Shown: one piece after another, positions 45,301 through 57,014 of the stretch
Position numbering within the stretch: position 1 is the stretch's first letter
How the letters are laid out: the number at the start of each line of letters is the position of its first letter
NCBI GenBank assembly: GCA_038496445.1
Contig: JALMLS010000479.1
Coordinates: forward strand, 209,240 to 273,239
Source: Trichosphaerium sp. ATCC 40318
Taxonomy: Eukaryota; Discosea; Flabellinia; Trichosidae
DNA length: 64,000 bases
Direction: 5' to 3'
Translations under genes and position numbers: made by a program
The notes under the pieces: model-generated
Database searches by the model: none
The model's input: the letters and a program-made list of their open reading frames with translations, nothing else
Told to the model about the DNA's origin: nothing

Positions 45301-47150
45301 TGTTATGTTCCATTACTAGAGAACATGAAGGTCCAATGTTACAGGCGTTATATACAGAAACTAAAGAAAGCATCCAAGTATGTACCAAAACATCATCGTT
45401 ACATACATCTGGTTAACCTCTAATTCTTCACAAGGAGCTTCTTGATGATGAAGAAAATACACAAAAAGAGCTAGATGTTGAGATAGACGCCTTGAAAGAA
45501 AAGATAGAAACGCTGACACAAGAAGTAAAAACTCAATTAACAATCGCAAGAGCGAAACTTAAGAAACTAAAGATGCAAAGAAAGGCATCAATTGAGCTAT
45601 GTCGAGGCCTAGATGAATCCGACGATCCAAAAATTATGGTATTGTTCATGAATCGTTTCAAAAAAATATCACAAGATTGACACGTGCTTCAATGCAGAAA
45701 CTACTAGAAAGAGAGACAAAATCACAGCTAGACTTGGACAATAAAATCGCCAACAAAACAGCAAGGATAGCAAAGATAAACAAAAAGCAACAAATCATAG
45801 CTCACAAGGCAAGTCTTCAACAACTGAAGACAAAGAAAAGCGAATCGGTACAAGCACACCGCAAGTACAAAGCATCCAAGAAAGCACTCGACAAAATTGT
45901 ACGTCATCATTTCCTTGTTTTGAAAAATGAGCACGTGATAGTAATGTATCTTTTTAAGGAAAAGCCAGAATTAAACATTGAAGAGAAGAGTAGAGAACTT
46001 GGTCTTGATGTTTTAGAAGAAGCGACTCTTGACAGTTTACAACAAGCTGCGGATTTACGTTGTATTGAATATGAGGATGAGGATACCATCAACCATCTCA
46101 AGAAACTGTTGAGACCTAAGTTAACATTTGAATCAAAGCTAATAAAGGTACAGTCATTGATGAGATGTTCTTTCTTATCGCTCTGTAGAAAGGATACCCT
46201 GAAGAAAGATATGTTAATCTTACTGAACACGAGAGAGTTATCATGTATGGTGCAAAGATAAGTGCATTGCTCGGATATCTTGAAGGTATTTGGAAAGAAG
46301 AACCAACTTCAAAGATAATTCTATTCTCAAGTGTACGCTAACCATCTCTACCAATCCATTCCTTTCTTCTTACTGTTGTTTTACAGTTCTCAAAAGTGTT
46401 GCACGAAGTGGGCTGTGTGCTTTTCCAGAACGGCATTTCCAGTACTTCAATTGAAGGGTAAGCACCAAGTTGCAATAAGCTATTTAGTTAACGACATATA
46501 CCTAACATATGTTTAGAAGTGTGTTCCGTAGAGAAAAGGCAATCAAGTCATTCAATGACAACAACGGCCATAACATCCGCGTTCTTTTGCTATGTACAAA
46601 AAAGGCAGCATCAGGAACAAACTTGATAAATTCTAAACACATTGTTCTATTGGGTACGCCTTTCAGAAGCACTTTTTACCGTATCAACAGTCACTAATCG
46701 TTGTAGACTCTGCAATCGGAACAAGAGAAGAAATAGAGGCAACTGAATCTCAAGCAATTGGAAGAGCTTACAGGTACGAACTCAAACGAATGCCAAAACA
46801 AACCATTTTGCCTTTTTTTTTTTCCCCCCAACTTTTGTTAAAATCTGGTTGTAGGATGGGTCAAAAGAGTCGTGTTCATGTTGCTCGTTTTGTTGTCAAG
46901 AATACATTAGAACATAAACAGTTTTTAAAGTACAAGAGAAAGAAAGCAAAAGGTACAACAACATCACAGAACCAGCACGAATTATTAACTCAGTTTATCA
47001 GGTGCATTGCACACGCAACAAAAAAGCTCGTCTTCAAAATCATCAAGACCTGTACTTGTAAGAACAAGCAGCTTCAGTACCCTAGTGGCTAATAGCCACT
47101 TACTACCATACAGTATTAAGGGTTATACTAACGCCTCAAAAGAGTTCTAA
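42375..47150 (+). CDS. F-box + SNF2/helicase protein, paralogue B
   Basis: Same architecture and intron pattern as paralogue A: two-codon first exon (ATG-GAG, 42375-42380), KRKASKLEE basic segment, F-box (PFLPNEIVHKIFKYL), MGLGKTIE split by an intron after the first Gly of GLG, DEGH, TGTPFPKE, coiled coil, AIGRAYRMGQKSRVHV, and a tail ending NASKEF. N- and C-termini have diverged from A, while the ATPase exon at 44262-44595 is virtually identical. In the coiled coil, a run of seven A at about 45660-45666 breaks the reading frame. One base more would join two long open stretches. So this copy is either a recent pseudogene or carries a base-calling error. No alternative intron restores phase. 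Confidence 0.78.
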
Positions 47151-47266
47151 GCATAACAGGAAAAATCTGTAACATTCTATTAAAAACTTTTACTTTCATT
47201 TTCTTGTTGTGGTTGTAAGTGTCATCCACGTGGTTTTAAACATGGATTTTGAGTTTGTTTTGCCAT

Positions 47267-47737
47267 TTAATAATTACACTGATACTCATTGAAAGCTGTC
47301 TCTTTTACACCATCTACAAACAAGCAATGACTCCATAGTTGTCCTGAGAAATGCCACTCTTTGAACTCTCCATCAAGTTGATCATTTAAGTAATTACAAT
47401 GTCTCCATAATTGACCATTACCATACCATTGCTTACACTCACCATTACGCTTTCCTTCACTCCAATGCTCTATTCTTACGATCCTTTTCACATCACCAAA
47501 ACCATAGGTAGTACAGACTTGTTGTTTCATCCATTTTCCTTTTTTTTTCAGGCTGTCTTCTTCAAACCTTGTAATCGTTGCTGTCTGTTTAGATAATAGA
47601 GGCCATTTAACATACATCTCAAAGTCATAGTCAATAATATCAAGTTGAAGCTCAACTGGAAGTAAGAGGAGATAAGATTCCGTTAAGGAGCCTAAAAGAT
47701 TAAACTCTTTTGAGTTTTTTTTGGCGCAATTTGCCAC
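47267..47737 (-). CDS. F-box-like protein with MORN/YwqK-type repeats
   Basis: Single exon, 156 aa. Residues about 22-50 (LLLLPVELQLDIIDYDF, then WPLLSKQT) are F-box-like. Then come three Trp/Gly repeats, EHWSEGKRNGECKQWYGNGQLW, NYLNDQLDGEFKEWHFSGQLW and FVDGVKE, the pattern of MORN_2/YwqK repeats (G-x-x-K-x-W-x-x-x-G-x-L). Function unknown; such repeats usually mediate binding. The gene is convergent with the SNF2 paralogue B, 117 bp away. Confidence 0.65.
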   Translation of the reverse strand: MANCAKKNSKEFNLLGSLTESYLLLLPVELQLDIIDYDFEMYVKWPLLSKQTATITRFEEDSLKKKGKWMKQQVCTTYGFGDVKRIVRIEHWSEGKRNGECKQWYGNGQLWRHCNYLNDQLDGEFKEWHFSGQLWSHCLFVDGVKETAFNEYQCNY

Positions 47738-48011
47738 GTTTTTTTGTGATTCCTATTTCAATTATTAGCCTGCTATTTGCTCAAATTACGTAACAACAGT
47801 TGAATGTGGTGTCATACCGTATGTTTAGTCTCCATTTTAAACGTTTTTTTTGACTACACCCAAAATACTGGTTATGTGTGTTACTGAGTACTTGTTGTAA
47901 CTTTGGGGAGGTCTAAGCGCTAATAGAAGATGCTTATTCGGTTGATTCACTTGATTAAGTTACTCCCTTGATCAGCCACTGCTTGATGTACCTGCATAAG
48001 TCAACAAGTGT

Positions 48012-48377
48012 CAACAAGTTTTAACGCGTATAGACCAGCACGTTATTCTTATCAAGAAGCTGATAGAAAGGTTGCGAATCTCGTATCTTCAGGTAGTCGG
48101 AGCGGTACACGTGACGGATGCGAATACTACAACAAGAGCAAACGCAGAGGATTTGCTTGTATTGGATGTGGTATGCAGCTTGCTGTAGACGAGTTTAACT
48201 ACAACAGACGCCCAAATGTACCAGGTGTACGCCAAAAATAGCCAAGCAAACAAAGAGCTACACTCCTAACCTCAACTAACCTCTCAACAGCTTATTGTTA
48301 CCTTAACTGATGGCAACAATAACGCGCATTTACACCATGATGCTAATTTGATGCATCACACAACTACCACACGAAAT
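48012..48377 (+). pseudogene. VWA/cysteine protein fragment
   Basis: Two exons (to 48226 and 48291-48377) match pieces of the large gene at 50013-54873: LVSSGSRSGTRDGCEYYNKS, then CIGCGMQLAVDEFNYNRRPNVP, then LIVTLTDGNNN. In the complete gene the first two are separated by several exons, including the MIDAS motif DESGS, so this copy has an internal deletion fused inside an exon. No signal peptide, cysteine repeats or stop region follow. Confidence 0.65.
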
Positions 48378-48573
48378 GTAAGCCAGTTGATACCTTAGTA
48401 AAAACTTGATTGAACTCTTTTCGGACAAATAAACACAATGATTTCTCCTCTCCTGACTTGTTGTTGGTGTCTTGAACGTATGTATCTGCTTCCACTTTTT
48501 ACAGTGTATGTACAGAAAAAGAAGATACCACATGCGCTTGCAATGCTTGATTGGTACAATTGTTTTTTTCATT

Positions 48574-49367
48574 TTAGCAAGCTACACTATTGTTACTCTT
48601 GTTTGCTACCTGCTCTATCATATTCCAGGTAAATTCATCTAAATCACTGGAAGTCTCTGGATGTGGGCCACATAGTACAACTTTACCCTTACCACATGTA
48701 CCTCGTACTATACATCCCATCTTAAACATGTTTTTGGCTGATTTTTTTGATCCTGCGCCTTTACTAACTTCTGCCATTGTCTCTATACCTTCAGGTATAT
48801 TATACTTTGGAAACAGAGGACCGTTATGATATTTGCATGATATCACGTGATTTTTACTAAAGAAACCTTCAATGCACGTTTTCATTTGTATCTCTCCTGA
48901 AATCTCAGGTTCATTTTTTGGTATTTTTTTGTTTGCAAGAATTGAGAGTAATCCAATACCATACTGAGGATTTGAGGTACCCAAGAAAGCTCCTGCACAT
49001 ATACCAAAATACCCTATATCAATTTTAAGCTATATGGATCAAACATGGGTGTACCTCCGCCGTTTTCTACGAACGTTTTTACAATTGTCTTCCCTTCACT
49101 TCCTATAGTATTGCTTTGTTGTACTTGTGAACCTCCTGGGAATATGACTATGTCGTAATTTAAAACATTAAGATCCCTTTCTATCGTCTTAACACACTTT
49201 ACAGTGCACCCGTGATTGCTGAGTATAGTCTTAACATTGTTAGGTCCTGGTTTTTTTTTGTTGTGTTAGTCAAAGATTAGTTGTTGAAACACTGCTGTAC
49301 CTTTACCTCCAGTGCCCTTTCCAATGTACAAATACACTCGCAGTGGTTCTCTATGAGTATTATCCAT
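48574..49367 (-). CDS. BPL_N / class I glutamine-amidotransferase-like protein
   Basis: Four exons, about 232 aa, ATG at 49367 (MDNTHREPLRVYLYIGKGTGG). The fold signature is clear: VIFPGGSQVQ, then a nucleophile elbow GYFGICAGAFL with Cys, then KVVLCGPHPETS with a His near the end. This matches the N-terminal domain of biotin-protein ligases (BPL_N), often found alone in protists, but without the ligase domain here. The catalytic role of stand-alone BPL_N proteins is not settled. It overlaps no other gene and lies between two VWA-related loci. Confidence 0.75.
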
Positions 49368-50012
49368 CTAGTATTAAAACCAATCTTGAATGTAAGCCGA
49401 ATAAATATCATAAGTCTATGAGAAACTCAATAGAAGCTTCAATGAAAAGAGCATTTACAATTGTGAGTTTTTCAGTCGCCAAATCAGTAGTTGCATGTAA
49501 TCTTTTTCTATAAAGTATTGTTCTAGATTGCCGGTTGCTTTACCTTCTTCTGTTCTTCCCAAGGTATCCAAAATCTACTCTTTCTTTATCTAAACGCATT
49601 CTTACGGTCCTCTCCTTCTATTGCTACTTTAGACGCAACATTCATTAAGACTATTATTATGTAAGGTAGAGTTTCTAATATCTACCAATTTGTATCACGT
49701 GATAGAAGCACATACAAACAATATGAAATATTATTTTAGTTGCACAGTTCTACACCTAAAAGCATCATATAAAGCCTTCCAGTCTTTGTAAGCCGGTACA
49801 AAGCCAAAGAAAGTAATTTTACGTCCCATGAGCTACAAGCTATTGCACACAAAACAGGTGTTCAACAAAACTATTTGGCGCAATTTTCTCAAAAGCTGTC
49901 AAAAATAAAAAGGAAACTACTTTTATTAAAGGTACAAAAAAGGATTGGTTTCAGAAAAACCAAAACCATTTTATAAAATAAGAGCCTTCGCTCTCTTTTG
50001 ATTTGTTAGAAT
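49368..50012. other. intergenic, nothing recognised
   Basis: About 645 bp with no supportable gene. Two CACGTG-centred palindromes occur nearby (about 48843 and 49697). Confidence 0.5.
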
Positions 50013-53000
50013 TTAAGCAAAGATTTGGCTCTCTCCTTCAACACCATCAGGTTTGAATATTTGAGAGCTTTGTGCTGCTCCACTGTCCATTCCATCGGCA
50101 GTAAGAACTTGGTAAGCTTTGGCAGCAGCAAGAGAAGCGAGTATAAGTGCTACAATGACAGCAATGATGATTACAGCCAAAACACCTTAAAGGTATAAGT
50201 TAGAATAGGCGAATTGTGGGTTTTCGTGACGCTGTTGCGTACCTGCACCGATTGATAGACCTGCTACAGCTCCAGCACCAATCACACATAAGACATTGTC
50301 TACTTTAGTGTTTTCACATGTGTTCTTTGAGTCTTCAGTGGCTGTGGCGTTTCTGTAAAAAAAAGTTAAGTCGAATGTTTGTTGTAGTTTCTTGAGCACA
50401 GCTTAAGGCGCTTCGTGTTATCACAAAATTAGCTCATTTCGAAAAATTCTACTTACACAAATACGCAATCAGCAATATGACAACTATCAATAGGATCACA
50501 GTCGAAACTTCCAATACGACATCCTAGTAGTCTACGAAAAAATCCAAGGTTAGTAATGAACAAAAAAAAAAAAAAAAAGAGTTGTTTTCTTACGGATGAC
50601 AAGGTGAAGCCACCAAACATTCTAGAGTTGAGTTAAAGTTTGGACACTCCTCGTATTCATTAACACATCCAATTGAAGGACTAGAGTAAAAACAATAAGT
50701 AAACAAGACAACTAACCCAACGTGTTTAAAAAGATTGAAACGTACTCGCAAATATCATTGGTACAGCCATCGAAATCATTACAAACCTCGGTTGCGTTGA
50801 TGGTTTCAGTGACACACATACCACCTGTAACGCTCAAATCACAAGTGTCAATAGTACACCTTTAATAAAACCAGTAAGTATCATCTGCAAACACGAAAAA
50901 TGATCGTACTCATTTTTGTCGTCACATAGATCTACTGCTGAACAGTTTCCAGTCATGGCGTCACATGTGTTATTGAAGCAATTGTTGATTGGTTTGCACT
51001 TGATTTCTTCTTGGCAACCTGATGAAGGATCACAAGAGTAGATCTTGCAAGGATCACCGAAATCACAGTTCTTTGGAGTGTAAACACATCCTGTATCTCT
51101 AAAGAACAAAGTTATTTTGTGTTTCTTATTGACTGACTACGGTCATGTGCACTTACTTATCACAAGAGACTTCTTCACATTCATCTCGTTTCTCACAAAC
51201 GCGAGCTTCAGTTACACATCCACCTGTGGAGAGAATGTAAGAAAACAAATTATAGAACAAGCAACAAAAGACAACGGAAACGTACTATCTGGATTACATG
51301 AATCGATGATACAAGCGTCATTGGATTCACATACAACAGCAGATACATCACATTCGCCAGTTAAAATATTACAGGCACTGTTGATACACATGTTTGGTCT
51401 AAAAAGGGTAAAGAGGTAAGAATGACGATGATTTTGTAAAAAAAAACAACAGAATCTGCTTTAGACTGTTTTAGTTTTTTGATGACGCACGTGTCACATT
51501 TTGATTTTGTATCTTCTAATTTACAATTTATCTCAGGATCACCTTTTGGACCTGTTAGGTCGCAGAATGGGTTTTGACACATATCAGACTAAAACGGTGT
51601 TTAGATGGGGATAACTTTTTGTTGAAGTATTTGTAAAAAACTTACGGCGAGCTGACTTGCTAGTATGACAGTACAGTTGACAACTCCACCATTGGAGTAT
51701 TGACATGGTCCACAATCGTCTGCTGGTGTGTGTACACATCTAGAGAAGGGTTAGCAATTAGAAAAAGAGCCTTAGGCCTTGAAATACTTACTGGCCATTT
51801 GCTGGATTACACGTGTCTGTGGTACAAACTTGATTATCGTTACAATCCTTTGGTCTTTCTGTACAACCGACAGTAGCTAATTGGAATTGTAAATAAGAAG
51901 AACGAAGAACAAACATGTGACAAAAAAGGGATGGCAAACAAATTTCAGCAACGTACAATCACAATCGTATACAGTGCAAAGATCATTTCCTTGACAGTCT
52001 CTTGGTTCATCTGTACATCCTGTGTTTTCATCACAACCGTATACTCTACATTTGTCTCCGAAATCACATTCTAGACTTTTACGTTTGCATCCATCTAAGG
52101 AAGGAGGGTTTAGAAGCAGTACTTTGAAAGTGAGATAATATGTGTTGTTTTTTAAATGTCTCAAAATCTGTTTTCGTACCATCACACCAGTGTTGCCAAC
52201 AAGCATTCTTTGTACGTCCAGGAGCACGATCAAAGCATGTAGAGTTGTCTATGATGATATCTTGGCAACCTCCTGGATTGTCACATCTCATTTCGATACA
52301 TTTATCAACGACAGGACAACTCTTGTCTGTTGTCAAACACTACAAAAAGAAGAAATATGTCAACAACCGCACAGTGCACCACAAAACTTTCAAAATGTCG
52401 TACACCAAGTTTAGGATCACAACTATCAATGATACAATCAGAGTTAGAGTCACACTGTGAGCTGATATCAGTGAAAACGCATCCAGCTGTTTTGGAACAA
52501 ATTCGTAAGTCTCAATTAAAGAAAGTCATTGTAGAACGTACTGTTTGGGTTGCATGTATCTGTTGTGCAAAGGTTTCCATCATCACATTTGATTGCCTCT
52601 TGTACACAAGCAAAACCAGCAGATGCAACACAACGTGCTGTATGACACTTATCGATTGGTTCACATGTTGATGGGCAAGTGCATTCTTGACCACAGTGAC
52701 AGAATCCTTTACAGGTAGCACCACAATCATTGTCGGTATTGACTAGTTGAATCGTTATTAAGGTGGATTTGTGCTTTAGGAAGCAAGGAGTGACGTACCA
52801 GGACAGATAACAGTTAAAATATCAGAAAGTTTTGCTTCAAGTGTTGAGAAGTCTTGTACCAAGATATGATCATCAGGCCATACTGATGTAATCTTTTTCA
52901 AGTCATCTTGATTTAGATTATTACCAACACCAACAGAAACCATCTTGTATCCAGCCTTTTTGAAAACAAAATTGTAAGTACGTCATATTTTTGAGGATGC

Positions 53001-54873
53001 TCTGAACTTACGTTTCTTGCGCTATTAGTATGAGTTGTCAAGTGTGAATCAAAGCTTCCAGAAGGTCGGTTATTACGTCCGTCAGTTAAGGTAACAATAA
53101 GCTGTTGAAAGAGGTTAGTTGAGGTTAGGACTGTAGGTCTTAGTTTGCTTGGCTAATTTTTTTTTTGTATTGGCGTACAGCTGGAACATTTGGACGTCTT
53201 CTGCGGTTAAGCTCGTCTACAGCAAGCTGTATACCACATCCAATACATGTAGATCCTCCGCGTTTGCTAATGTCTAGAGAAGGGGCATCAGAGAGAAAAC
53301 AGAGAAAAAAAGAAGATAAAAGTTTTTTGTTTTTCTTCGTTTTGTTTGGGTTTTTTTGTAACTCACTTTCAAGTTGATTTGTAATTGAGTTTTTATTCGC
53401 TGACATTTGCAATAGGTTACGTCCACTACTGGCGTACAATTTAATAGCTAAAACAAACATTATTAATAAAGTTTGAATAAAACGTTCTCATGCGGTCACG
53501 TGCCAAAATTAGCTCCGTTTGTGCCAACTTCGAAAGCTTCAACCAATTGTACTGCGAAAGCTTTCAAGTCTTTCCACTAAACTCGTATTTTAGCGATAAA
53601 CAACAGTATTTTTAACTGACGTACCTCGTTATTGTCAATAGAACCAGATTCATCAAGTACCAATACAATATCAAATACTTGACTGCACTCGTCAGTACAT
53701 CCTCCTCCATTTGGCTGTTTTCTATTGTAAACGGTTATTACTGTACCCCGCGCATAACAGAGCAGTTTAAACAAAGAAAATGATTGAAAGAGTAGAATGG
53801 TGTGGAAGGAAGATTATAATAGGCGATAATCTTAGCCACAAGAAAATTGAAGAAAGTGGCAGTGAATTTGTAAAAAAGCGAAAAAAAAAAGGGCAAGTAC
53901 TTTTTTTCAGCAACGCTGTCCAAGAAGGCGTCTGCAGGGAATGAAGCAGTTGATATTTTATCGTTATCAAACTCCCATGTTTCTCCGCTCGAAAACTCGA
54001 CGCTAAATTAATACGTTAGCGCTACTATCGCCTTTGTCCGAAAAATTTATCACGTGACGAAATTTCGTTATCACGTGATTTTATGCTTTTTTTTTTTCTT
54101 TTTTGCGTACTAGCAGATGTTGTTTCCATCGAAACAAAGTGTGTCGACCTCTCCGTTATTTGCAGATGGGCTCTCGTTGTAGCAATCACATCCGTTACGA
54201 GTACCGCTTCTACTACCTGAAGATACGAGATCCGGAACCTGTCTATCCTCACCATAACCTTCACAAGAATCCGCACACTTTCTTAGACGTATATTCTGTA
54301 AAAGTAACGCGTCAATTTTTCTCGCCTTCTATTTTAAGTAAAAGCAGGCGTTGTGTACCTCGGCATAAAGGAAAGCCTCGCTTATAGATCCTTGCGCAAA
54401 AGATGTGTAGTCCCTGTAACAATTGTGTAAGAAAGGTTTAGTTTAAGAGTAATTTTCGCCGGAACAAAACAAATAACAAAGGTAACGTACCAACCAATTC
54501 TTTCTCCGGCTTTATCATAATACATTTTAGATGCCGTGAGTGTTCCCTAAAAACGCTTGAGAATTTTGTAATATGTCCCGAATACACCGGAACAGCGTGT
54601 CCGGGCGGTAAATTGTCGCGAGGGCAAAAAACGTAGCATCAAAAAAAATCTAAACTAAATTTATCGTGTTACAGAAACAGCTTTTTTGAAGTTACCGCTT
54701 TCTTTGTTTCCGGTACGTTACAGGTACTCTTTTAGTTGTTTCTGATGGTAACTTACTGTAATGAAAGGCCTGTTTCTAATGGTAACATCTGTCGCTGTAA
54801 ACCTTGCTCTTCCGGCAGCCCAAGAGGCGCCCAAAATTGATAATAAGAGAAGCAAACAGAGATGCTGCTTCAT
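50013..54873 (-). CDS. secreted/membrane VWA protein with cysteine-rich repeats
   Basis: Starts with a signal peptide (MKQHLCLLLLLSILGASWAA), and ATG 54873 was chosen over an upstream in-frame ATG (54972) for that reason. A VWA domain has its MIDAS in FDIVLVLDESGSIDNN and LIVTLTDGRNN. Then come about a dozen cysteine repeats of the dictyostelid CTDC kind (C-x-D-x-D-x-C-T/K-x-x-x-C-x-x-x-x-G-C), for example CDFGDPCKIYSCDPSSGC. A TM helix (VLAVIIIAVIVALILASLAAA) and a short tail ending ESQIFA follow. More than fifteen short introns. In dictyostelids such repeats occur in extracellular matrix and adhesion proteins (known). An adhesion or matrix receptor role is inferred. Confidence 0.83.
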
Positions 54874-56471
54874 TTGTGAGACGAGTGTTTGAGTGTTCTT
54901 AGTTTTGCCACCAAAACTAAGTTTTACCAATCCGCAATGTGTACTAAACCAAATCCTTCCAAATTGCTTCACGGTTATATTCTATATCGCTGGTACGTTT
55001 TTTCTTCACGGCTCGTCGGATATGTGAACAGACTTTGTGATTTTGGGAAGTGTGCTACTTCTTGGCTCCTCCCGTCCTTACTTAAGGGCCCCTTGCTGAA
55101 CTTGCTTTATGGTGTCATGTGATAGAAAGTACTGCTATGTTGTGATATGCGCTGGATCCTTTTTACAATTATGGCAGTCCTAAAGGGTAGCCTAAAGCGC
55201 TTTAGTCCAGCTTGCCTACGCTTTTTCTCCACGAAGCTTCTCGTGTTGTCAATGGTTTAGTGATTCAGTTTTTTGAAAAAAACCCACTGTAGTGACCACT
55301 GTGGCGTTGATTTCAAGTTGAAATGACTTACTAAACAGGTGGATATGACAAGGGATATGGTTTGTCGCCGGGAAAATAAAATATGCTTCGTAGTTATTAA
55401 ATCCTTTTGTGTTTTTCTGACTTTACTTTTTGATTACCCAAGCTTCAATTGCTTTAGTTTACATTGATATAGACACTAAAAGAGTTTTATGAATGGTAGG
55501 TTGTAGTAGTACTGAATATGTGACCGGGATTTTAGCAAAGTTTCGAGAAATAGGATTCAGAACAAACACCTTTTATGGGTTAGCAAAATCACACGTGCTG
55601 AGAAATATTACGATTTGAGAGTCTTCATTTTAACATACAGACTGTTAGGAAATATAACGAGATACGGTTTATTTTAAAAGTCACAATACTATTATGGGGT
55701 CCTTGTACAGGATACAGGCCTGGTTCCTTTTATGGGTTAGCAAAATCACAATTGCTGAGAAATATTACGGTTATAGAGTCTTCATTTTAACATTTACAGA
55801 CTGGTAGGAAATATAATGAGATACGGTTTATTTTAAAAGTCACAATACTGGTTCCTATTACGAGTTAGTAATATCACAATCTCAGAATTCTTAACTTTTT
55901 TCTTGGCTAGCGACTGTATTAGGTTCACTAGTATCAATTGATCGAAGCAGAAATTTCATTCTTTTCAGCATGTGAATAAAAGTTTCCTTGGAAATACGCG
56001 TCACAAAAGGGTGAATAAACAAACTAACGTAACGAATTCGCCACATATTTATTATTGACAAGTTATAAAACGCGGTTAGCGTAGCTTACCATAATGATGG
56101 GAGGCTGGTGCTTTCAATGTCTTTTTTTTGTACAATTAAAAGGAAGTACTAATTTTCACATCATACCCTATCCAACCTCAGCTCATTTCAGGCTAAAAAT
56201 CCTATTGAGTTTGGTTCCATAAAAAATCACTATGATTTTTAATAGGCTGACGGTACATCACGACATCATCGTTTATGTATCTTACATATTTATATAAAAT
56301 GTATTAATCCACTAAATGTAAACTACCACTATAGGACGTCTTTTAATTGGGGTTTTTTTTTTTGCTTTCTTGTTTATCAACGCTAGCCTGCGTTATACCG
56401 AACTATCACTGGAGCTGCTTATATGTAGATTTACTACGCTATGTGTAAAGGAATGTTTAGCTACATTCAAG
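54874..56471. other. long intergenic stretch with a local tandem repeat
   Basis: Contains the promoter of the VWA gene and the downstream flank of the homeobox gene. Apart from the repeat at 55569-55886, no gene or RNA could be supported. Confidence 0.5.
55569..55886 (+). repeat. imperfect tandem repeat, about 123-bp units
   Basis: Unit 1 (55569-55690) and unit 2 (55726-55849) share CCTTTTATGGGTTAGCAAAA through GTCACAATACT with a dozen or so differences. A partial third unit follows (55850-55886). The period is about 157 bp with a non-repeated linker. Not coding. Confidence 0.8.
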
Positions 56472-57014
56472 TTAGCTTGCTTGTTGTACGTCGATGGGAG
56501 TATGACACAATGCTTCATACAAGTTTCTTCTACATTCCAACCGAGCCGAATTGCCTTCATTTTGGAGGTATGCTTGTATCCTCCTCTTCTTTTCTTCCCG
56601 TTCCAGCTTATTCTGAATGCGTTTGCGTCTTGCACGCCTGTTTTGGAACCATATACGTACTCTTTGTGTTGATATATTGAGAGCTTTCGAAAGACGATTT
56701 TGGCAATCTTCATCAGGAAATGTAGCAATACTGAAGGCATCCTCAAGCATACGCTTTTCGATCATTGTAAAAGCTCTTCTTTTACTCGTAAGACGTCTTC
56801 TTTTTTTAATAATGCATCCGTCTGGTCTTTGTTTACGCTTACGCCCACATCGTTTGGTTTGTTTTGCTTTTTTGATGGTTTTTTCTATCTTCGTTGTTGC
56901 ATCGTGCCAAGCGAGCGTTTTCTTCCTTGTAGGAGCTTTATATTTAGTCTCGTACTTCCCTTGTTGTGGTAAAAGCGATTTAGGTATAGGAGATAGTATT
57001 TTATAGAGCTCCAT
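56472..57014 (-). CDS. homeodomain transcription factor
   Basis: Single exon, 180 aa. The homeodomain lies at about residues 73-132: helix 1 FTMIEKRMLEDAF, helix 2 CQNRLSKALNI, helix 3 VRIWFQNRRARRKR with the invariant W, F, N and R. It is of typical 60-residue length (not TALE). A basic stretch (KRCGRKRKQRP) before it is a likely nuclear localisation signal, and a charged helix follows. Nuclear DNA-binding regulator; target unknown. Confidence 0.88.
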   Translation of the reverse strand: MELYKILSPIPKSLLPQQGKYETKYKAPTRKKTLAWHDATTKIEKTIKKAKQTKRCGRKRKQRPDGCIIKKRRRLTSKRRAFTMIEKRMLEDAFSIATFPDEDCQNRLSKALNISTQRVRIWFQNRRARRKRIQNKLEREEKKRRIQAYLQNEGNSARLECRRNLYEALCHTPIDVQQAS

